Part shown: piece by piece, positions 13,496 to 17,252 of the stretch
Position numbering within the stretch: position 1 is the stretch's first letter
How the letters are laid out: each line of letters opens with the position of its first letter
Translations under genes and position numbers: made by a program
From: CAYMND01 sp964465065
Lineage (GTDB): Bacteria; Acidobacteriota; Aminicenantia; UBA2199
DNA length: 17,252 nucleotides
Assembly (NCBI GenBank): GCA_964465065.1
Contig: CAYXHZ010000062.1
Location: 1-17,252 of the forward strand
Direction: 5' to 3'
The notes under the pieces: generated by a model
Database searches by the model: none
Told to the model about the DNA's origin: nothing
The model's input: only the letters and a program-made list of their open reading frames with translations

Positions 13496-14233
13496 TCAAA
13501 CCAACGGCGTCTTGAAACGGAACTCGCCGTGGATCTCGATCAGCCTTTTCAGACCGTCGATCAGCGCGGCGAAGCCCGGTCGGCCGGACAGAACCGTTTC
13601 CCGCACCGTTCCGGCATCGAGACGGTGCTGGCGCGTCCACAGCACGTAGTGCAGCCAGTCGGCGGCGAAATGGACCGTTTCCGAACGCCGGCAGGCCCGG
13701 CACAGCAGTCCGCGGCCGTCGTCGCGCAACCAGCCGCCGGCCTCAGCCAACGGGCCGTCGCAGCTGCTGCATTTTTCCGCCGAAAACAACAGGCCCTCCA
13801 GGCGCAACAGCCAGACCAGGAAATAGGGCAGCATCTCGCGCAGAGGCGGGCCGTCGTCGAGGACGCCGAGCAGGGAGTCGAGCAGGCGGAACAGCTTCGG
13901 ATTCTGCTGCTGGTGCGGATGGAAACGCCACAGGGCTTCGGCCATGAACACGGCGCAAAACAGGTTGTCCGGTTCGGACAAGGCCTGGAAACGGCTGACC
14001 AGCAGATCCCCTTTGCTCAGGGTCCAGACGGCCCGGTCCTCCCGCCAGTAGTAGACGAAATCGCTGCAGCTGAACAGTTCCAGCAGGCTGCCGAAACGGT
14101 TTTTCGCCTTCAGGGCTCCGGGTGCGATCACCTTCTGCAACTCGCCGCGCTCGGTCAGCAGGAAGGCCTGGCGATCCTGTTCGGCCAGCGGCGCCGTGCC
14201 CAGCACGAAGGCCTTGACCGTGGCGATGGGCAT
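13496..14233 (-). CDS. recO: DNA repair protein RecO
   Basis: The protein has 245 residues from ATG 14233, typical for RecO, which loads RecA together with RecR during recombinational repair. The N-terminal OB fold begins PIATVKAFVLGTAPLAEQDR, with LLTERGELQKVIAPGALKAK (a classic RecO segment) and LLELFSCSDFVYYWRE. The helical domain carries a zinc site, CSSC near residue 163 and CRAC near 187. The start is placed where family similarity begins; an open frame runs further upstream but lies inside mgtE. It follows the mgtE stop by 11 nt, with no good Shine-Dalgarno site, so it is probably expressed from the mgtE transcript. Its stop is 3 nt from the converging chemoreceptor stop. Confidence 0.9.
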   Translation of the reverse strand: MPIATVKAFVLGTAPLAEQDRQAFLLTERGELQKVIAPGALKAKNRFGSLLELFSCSDFVYYWREDRAVWTLSKGDLLVSRFQALSEPDNLFCAVFMAEALWRFHPHQQQNPKLFRLLDSLLGVLDDGPPLREMLPYFLVWLLRLEGLLFSAEKCSSCDGPLAEAGGWLRDDGRGLLCRACRRSETVHFAADWLHYVLWTRQHRLDAGTVRETVLSGRPGFAALIDGLKRLIEIHGEFRFKTPLV

Positions 14234-14244
14234 CGGCCGGAAGG

Positions 14245-15612
14245 CTACCTGCCGAGCAGGAACAGGCTGGCCAGCCCCAGGAAACCCAACAAGCCGCCGA
14301 CATCGGTCAGCATGTTGACCAGCATACCCGAGGCCAGGGCCGGATCCATCTTGAGACGGCGCAGCCCCAGGGGAATCAGCGTGCCGAACAGGCCGGCGCT
14401 GCACAGGTTGAGCAGGATCGCCCCGCCGAAAACCAGACCGAGTTGCCATTCGCCGAAGAGCAGAAAGGCCAGGATCGATCCCGCTCCGCCGATGGCTACG
14501 CCACTGCCGGCGGCGACCGCCAGTTCCTTGAGCAGGATTTTGCCCGCCCCCTTCCATTCCAGGTTGCCCAGCACGATTTCCCGGACCATGATGGCCACTG
14601 TCTGATTGCCGACGACGCCGCCGATGGCCGGGGCGATGGTCATCAGGATGGTCAGGCCGATCTTCATGGTCAGCGTGGTCTGGAAACTGAAAATGACCCA
14701 GGCCGACAGGGAGGTCGTCAGCAGGCTGAGCATCAGGAGCGGAACCCGTTTGCGCAGGGATTTGAACACCGGCAGATCGATGCTGTAGTCGGTGGTCACA
14801 CCGGCCAGCTTGTAGATATCCTCGGTGGCCTCGTCATGGATGATGTCGACCACGTCGTCGACGGTCACCACCCCCACCAGCCGGTCCGACTCGTCGACGA
14901 CCGGAATGGCCAGCAGGTTGTAATTGGCCACGACGGCCGCCACTTCCTCCTGATCGGTGAAGACGTCGACCTTGTAGACCTCGGGGGTCATGATTTCCTT
15001 GAGGGTCAGCTTGGGTTTGACCAGGATGACCTGTTTGAGCGAGACCACGCCCTTGAGGCGCTGTTCGGCATCGGTGACGTAGAGGTAGAACGGGACTTCG
15101 ACGTCCTCGCCGGCCAGCTGGATGGCGGCGATGGCGTCGCCGGCGGTGGTGGTTTCGTCCAGGGCCAGAAAATCGGCGGACATGATCCGGCCGGCCGAAT
15201 CCTCGGGGTAGGCCAGCTGCTCGCCGACTTCGACGGCGTCCTCTTTCTTCATGCGCTTGAGCAATTCGAGCTGCATCTCTTCGGGAAAGAGGGAAACCAG
15301 GGAAGCGGCGTCATCGGATGACAGCACGGACAGGATGTCCAGGCTGCGCTCGATCGGCAGGCGGGTCAGCATCTCCACCGCCACCTCGGGTCGGACCTCG
15401 CTGATGATCTCGGCCAGGCGCTCCATCTCGATGCCGCGGTCGAAGAACAGCTTGAGGATGATGTCCTGCTCGCTGGGAGTGAGCTGCTCCAGAAGCGAAG
15501 CCACGTCGGCGTAATGCAGCTTCTTGAAGGCATTCCACAGATGCCCCATGGTACGCAGCTTGATGAACTGTTTGGTGAAGCGTAAAAGTTTTTCCAGAGC
15601 CGCCTGTTTCAT
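14245..15612 (-). CDS. mgtE: magnesium transporter MgtE
   Basis: The protein has 455 residues, the normal family length. The N-terminal superhelical domain (about 20-125) is followed by two CBS domains (about 130-250: YPEDSAGRIMSADFLALDE, LTLKEIMTPEVYKVDV, and VVDESDRLVGVVTVDDVVDI). A linker helix leads to five membrane segments with APAIGGVVGNQTVAIMVREI and GTLIPLGLRRLKMDPALASG, matching the MgtE channel. It admits Mg2+ and is gated by Mg2+ binding to the N and CBS domains. ATG 15612 is preferred over GTG 15618. No Shine-Dalgarno site is visible and a promoter ends 6 nt upstream. recO follows in the same direction. Confidence 0.95.
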   Translation of the reverse strand: MKQAALEKLLRFTKQFIKLRTMGHLWNAFKKLHYADVASLLEQLTPSEQDIILKLFFDRGIEMERLAEIISEVRPEVAVEMLTRLPIERSLDILSVLSSDDAASLVSLFPEEMQLELLKRMKKEDAVEVGEQLAYPEDSAGRIMSADFLALDETTTAGDAIAAIQLAGEDVEVPFYLYVTDAEQRLKGVVSLKQVILVKPKLTLKEIMTPEVYKVDVFTDQEEVAAVVANYNLLAIPVVDESDRLVGVVTVDDVVDIIHDEATEDIYKLAGVTTDYSIDLPVFKSLRKRVPLLMLSLLTTSLSAWVIFSFQTTLTMKIGLTILMTIAPAIGGVVGNQTVAIMVREIVLGNLEWKGAGKILLKELAVAAGSGVAIGGAGSILAFLLFGEWQLGLVFGGAILLNLCSAGLFGTLIPLGLRRLKMDPALASGMLVNMLTDVGGLLGFLGLASLFLLGR

Positions 15613-15618
15613 GGTCAC

Positions 15619-15647
15619 AATCTAGCACAAAAAGCCCGTCTCTTCAA
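15619..15647 (-). promoter_or_regulatory. promoter 6 nt from mgtE ATG
   Basis: On the minus strand TTGAAG (15647-15642), a 17-nt spacer ending in TGC, and TAGATT (15624-15619) are followed by 6 nt and the ATG at 15612. This is an extended -10 arrangement and predicts a leaderless mgtE mRNA. Confidence 0.55.
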
Positions 15648-15652
15648 TTAAA

Positions 15653-15664
15653 AAAAGCGCTTTT
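15653..15664. promoter_or_regulatory. 12-bp palindrome upstream of mgtE promoter
   Basis: AAAAGCGCTTTT is a perfect palindrome in the 198-nt gap between the divergent mgtE and rpmB starts, about 6 nt upstream of the mgtE -35 box. It could be an operator, or it may be chance in an AT-rich spacer. No T-tract terminator context is present. Confidence 0.25.
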
Positions 15665-15744
15665 ACCCGGTGTGTTCATTCCTGCCGTTTCCAGGAATTT
15701 TTCGCAAAAAAACGACGAACCGGCGCAGCGATTCCGGCAAAAGC

Positions 15745-15773
15745 TTGCGTTTGCAGTCGTTTTCTAGTAGAAT
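15745..15773 (+). promoter_or_regulatory. promoter of rpmB
   Basis: TTGCGT (15745-15750), a 17-nt spacer and TAGAAT (15768-15773) lie 43 nt before the GTG start of rpmB. Confidence 0.55.
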
Positions 15774-15816
15774 GCCTGCATTCACTAAGATTAGCGAAAC
15801 AACTAGGAGGCCGACT

Positions 15817-16008
15817 GTGTCAAAAGTATGCGCTATTTGCGGTAAGAAACCGACGACCGGACACAACATCAGCCATTCCCATAGACTGACCAAGCGGCGT
15901 TGGCTGCCCAATCTGCAGAAGATTCATGTCATGGAGAACGGCTGCCCCAAAACCGCCCGGGTATGCACCTCTTGCATCCGCAGCAATAAGATCGACAAAG
16001 CGTTGTAA
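15817..16008 (+). CDS. rpmB: 50S ribosomal protein L28 (bL28), zinc-type
   Basis: The protein has 63 residues from GTG 15817, the usual length. The start is fixed by TAGGAGG (15804-15810) 6 nt upstream and by family similarity beginning SKVCAICGKKPTTGHNISHS. That stretch and KRRWLPNLQKIHVMENG are characteristic of L28. Two CxxC pairs (CAIC near the N-terminus and CTSC in RVCTSCIRSNKI) make this the zinc-binding C+ form. An in-frame ATG at 15670 would lie upstream of the promoter and is not used. truA follows in the same direction after 53 nt. Confidence 0.96.
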   Translation: MSKVCAICGKKPTTGHNISHSHRLTKRRWLPNLQKIHVMENGCPKTARVCTSCIRSNKIDKAL

Positions 16009-16061
16009 CCCGTTCCGTCCGTTGCCCCCACCCCGACATCAGCCGGCTGCCGTGCATAAAA

Positions 16062-16811
16062 GTGGCCCAAAAGCGTAATTACCGTGTCCTCGTCGAGTAC
16101 GACGGCACCCAGTACTGCGGCTGGCAATACCAGGACGAGCGCACGCCGACTGTCCAGGGCAAGCTGATCCGCGCCCTGACCATCATCGCCAAAGACAAGG
16201 TGCTGGTCACCGGCAGCAGCCGTACCGATTCCGGAGTGCACGCCGAAGGCCTGGTGGCCAATTTCCACTTGGCCGTGCCCATCGCCGCCGAATCGTTGCA
16301 GAAGGCCGTCAACGCCATGCTGCCCGAGGATATCCGCATCCGCCGCTGCGAAATCGCCGACATCGCCTTCAACGCCCGCTACGGGGCAGTCAGCAAGACC
16401 TACCGCTACCGTCTGTTCATCGGCCAGACGCCCTCGCCGTTCGCCATCCGCTACCAGGCCCATCTGCCCTACCCCCTGGATATCCGCAAAATGCGCCGCT
16501 GCCTGCCCTTCTTCATCGGCAGTCACGACTTCAGCTCCTTCACCTCGGACGAACCGGAAAAAAAACGGGTGCGCGAAGTCACCGAATTTACCCTGAAAAA
16601 GAAAGGCGAGGAGCTGATCTTCGAGATCAAGGGCAAGAGCTTTCTGCGCTACATGGTGCGCAACATCGTCGGCACCCTGATCGATGTCGGCCGCGGCAAG
16701 ATCGCCGTCCAAGATATACCCGACATCTTCGCCGCCAAGGACCGGCGCCGCGCCGGCCAGGCCGCCCCGGCCCGTGGGCTGACCCTGGTCGAAGTCGCCT
16801 ACGGCGAGTGA
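16062..16811 (+). CDS. truA: tRNA pseudouridine synthase A (TruA)
   Basis: The protein has 249 residues, the normal TruA length. It converts uridines 38-40 of the tRNA anticodon stem-loop to pseudouridine. The N-terminus NYRVLVEYDGTQYCGWQYQ is followed by SSRTDSGVHAEGLVANFH with the catalytic Asp. Further family segments are NARYGAVSKTYRYRLF, GSHDFSSFTS and FLRYMVRNIVGTLIDVGRGK. The start is GTG 16062; I see no clear Shine-Dalgarno site and no other in-frame start that fits better. It probably shares the rpmB transcript, since no terminator is visible between them. Confidence 0.95.
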   Translation: MAQKRNYRVLVEYDGTQYCGWQYQDERTPTVQGKLIRALTIIAKDKVLVTGSSRTDSGVHAEGLVANFHLAVPIAAESLQKAVNAMLPEDIRIRRCEIADIAFNARYGAVSKTYRYRLFIGQTPSPFAIRYQAHLPYPLDIRKMRRCLPFFIGSHDFSSFTSDEPEKKRVREVTEFTLKKKGEELIFEIKGKSFLRYMVRNIVGTLIDVGRGKIAVQDIPDIFAAKDRRRAGQAAPARGLTLVEVAYGE

Positions 16812-16860
16812 AGCCGTCCCGACCCGGATCCGCCGAAAACTTGATGGAATCAGCCGATTT

Positions 16861-17252
16861 TCATATCAGCCAGAAAAGGTAGTCCAACCCCAGGGTCCAC
16901 AACCCCGGCAGACCCATCGTCACTTTGAAATAGCGGTAATGGTAATACCACGCTCCATGGCGTGTACCGGGCAGCAGACTGACTTGCGCCGCCGTTGTCG
17001 ACTCGGGCTGAGGGCTGGATAGCAGCGCACTGTTTTTCTTCTGCGGCAGGTAGTGATGGTTTCGCAATCCGCGTTTGAAACCATAGGTCCGGCATTTCTG
17101 AACACTGAAGCCGCTGCTTTGAAAAAGAAACTGCAAAGTTGACGGGTTGAAGAAATGTATGTGCCCGTTCACGCTTCTCGCCGGCTGCTGGTGGTCTACC
17201 CCGGACCGGACAGTTACCCTCTGAACGAGAAAGTTCAGGTGGTGCCGCTGAC
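16861..17252 (-). CDS. C-terminal part of a class I SAM-dependent methyltransferase, cut by window edge
   Basis: About 129 residues are visible and the frame stays open to the right edge. The segment SVNGHIHFFNPSTLQFLFQS followed by SGFSVQKCRTYGF is the typical late part of SAM methyltransferases in glycan or lipid loci (GHxxFFxPxTLxxLLxxxGF). The SAM-binding motifs would lie beyond the window. The C-terminus is hydrophobic (MGLPGLWTLGLDYLFWLI), possibly a membrane contact. GTG 17172 is only an internal codon. It converges on truA with 49 nt between their stops. Confidence 0.7.
   Translation of the reverse strand, partial: QRHHLNFLVQRVTVRSGVDHQQPARSVNGHIHFFNPSTLQFLFQSSGFSVQKCRTYGFKRGLRNHHYLPQKKNSALLSSPQPESTTAAQVSLLPGTRHGAWYYHYRYFKVTMGLPGLWTLGLDYLFWLI

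Noticed and set aside
15663..15911. 82-residue minus-strand frame with a hydrophobic stretch
   Set aside because: It is antisense to rpmB and its promoter, has no ribosome site, and matches nothing recognisable.
16009..16061. Terminator between rpmB and truA
   Set aside because: Only a short AGCCGGCT palindrome is present, with no following T-tract.
1..17252. CRISPR array, insertion sequence or phage remnants
   Set aside because: No regularly spaced repeats, transposase or integrase motifs, or terminal inverted repeats were seen on either strand by eye.

Overview
The window is a GC-rich, gene-dense bacterial chromosome segment. Every gap between genes is under 200 bases, so no stretch over 300 bases lacks a gene. 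It carries one tRNA gene, about 19 protein genes (two cut by the window ends), and no rRNA, CRISPR array, transposase or phage gene that I can see. The mix suggests an anaerobic, uncultured lineage. It includes an HgcA-type corrinoid membrane protein (the mercury-methylation family), ferritin-like/rubrerythrin proteins without rubredoxin tails, an aldo/keto reductase fused to a two-cluster ferredoxin tail, and a 6-bladed beta-propeller protein with a GQGPGE motif. Candidatus Aminicenantes or a relative near Acidobacteriota is my best guess. It is an inference from gene content, not a proven assignment.

Layout. 1-689 (-): truncated beta-propeller protein, visibly more AT-rich than the rest. 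814-1903 (-): tRNA-Leu(CAA) followed 17 nt later by hgcA, with a consensus promoter in front of the tRNA; no hgcB lies next to it. 1946-3633: two divergent ferritin-like genes, the rightward one followed by a lone GHKL ATPase gene. 3692-4216 (+): exported TlpA/ResA-type thioredoxin. 4227-9629 (-): surface-sugar cassette with a family 2 glycosyltransferase, a methyltransferase, a large GT-C-like membrane protein, a QdtA/FdtA ketoisomerase and a QdtB/FdtB aminotransferase, mostly overlapping. 9677-10922 (-): ferredoxin-tailed aldo/keto reductase and a DUF3820 protein. 11017-13492 (+): rhodanese, MauE/DoxX membrane protein and chemoreceptor, joined by two ATGA overlaps. 13496-15612 (-): mgtE and recO. 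15817-16811 (+): rpmB and truA. 16861-17252 (-): C-terminal end of a methyltransferase.

How the genes fit together. The sugar cassette would make a dTDP-3-amino-3,6-dideoxyhexose and attach it, via a lipid carrier, to an extracytoplasmic glycan. The rhodanese-MauE-chemoreceptor operon looks like an envelope sulfur/redox unit linked to taxis. The TlpA protein, ferritin-like proteins and aldo/keto reductase fit redox maintenance in an anaerobe. The two most notable points are the hgcA locus (no hgcB beside it, placed directly behind a tRNA and in frame with it) and a recurring start architecture in which a -10 box sits only 6-7 nt before an ATG that lacks a Shine-Dalgarno site. The latter suggests frequent leaderless transcripts.
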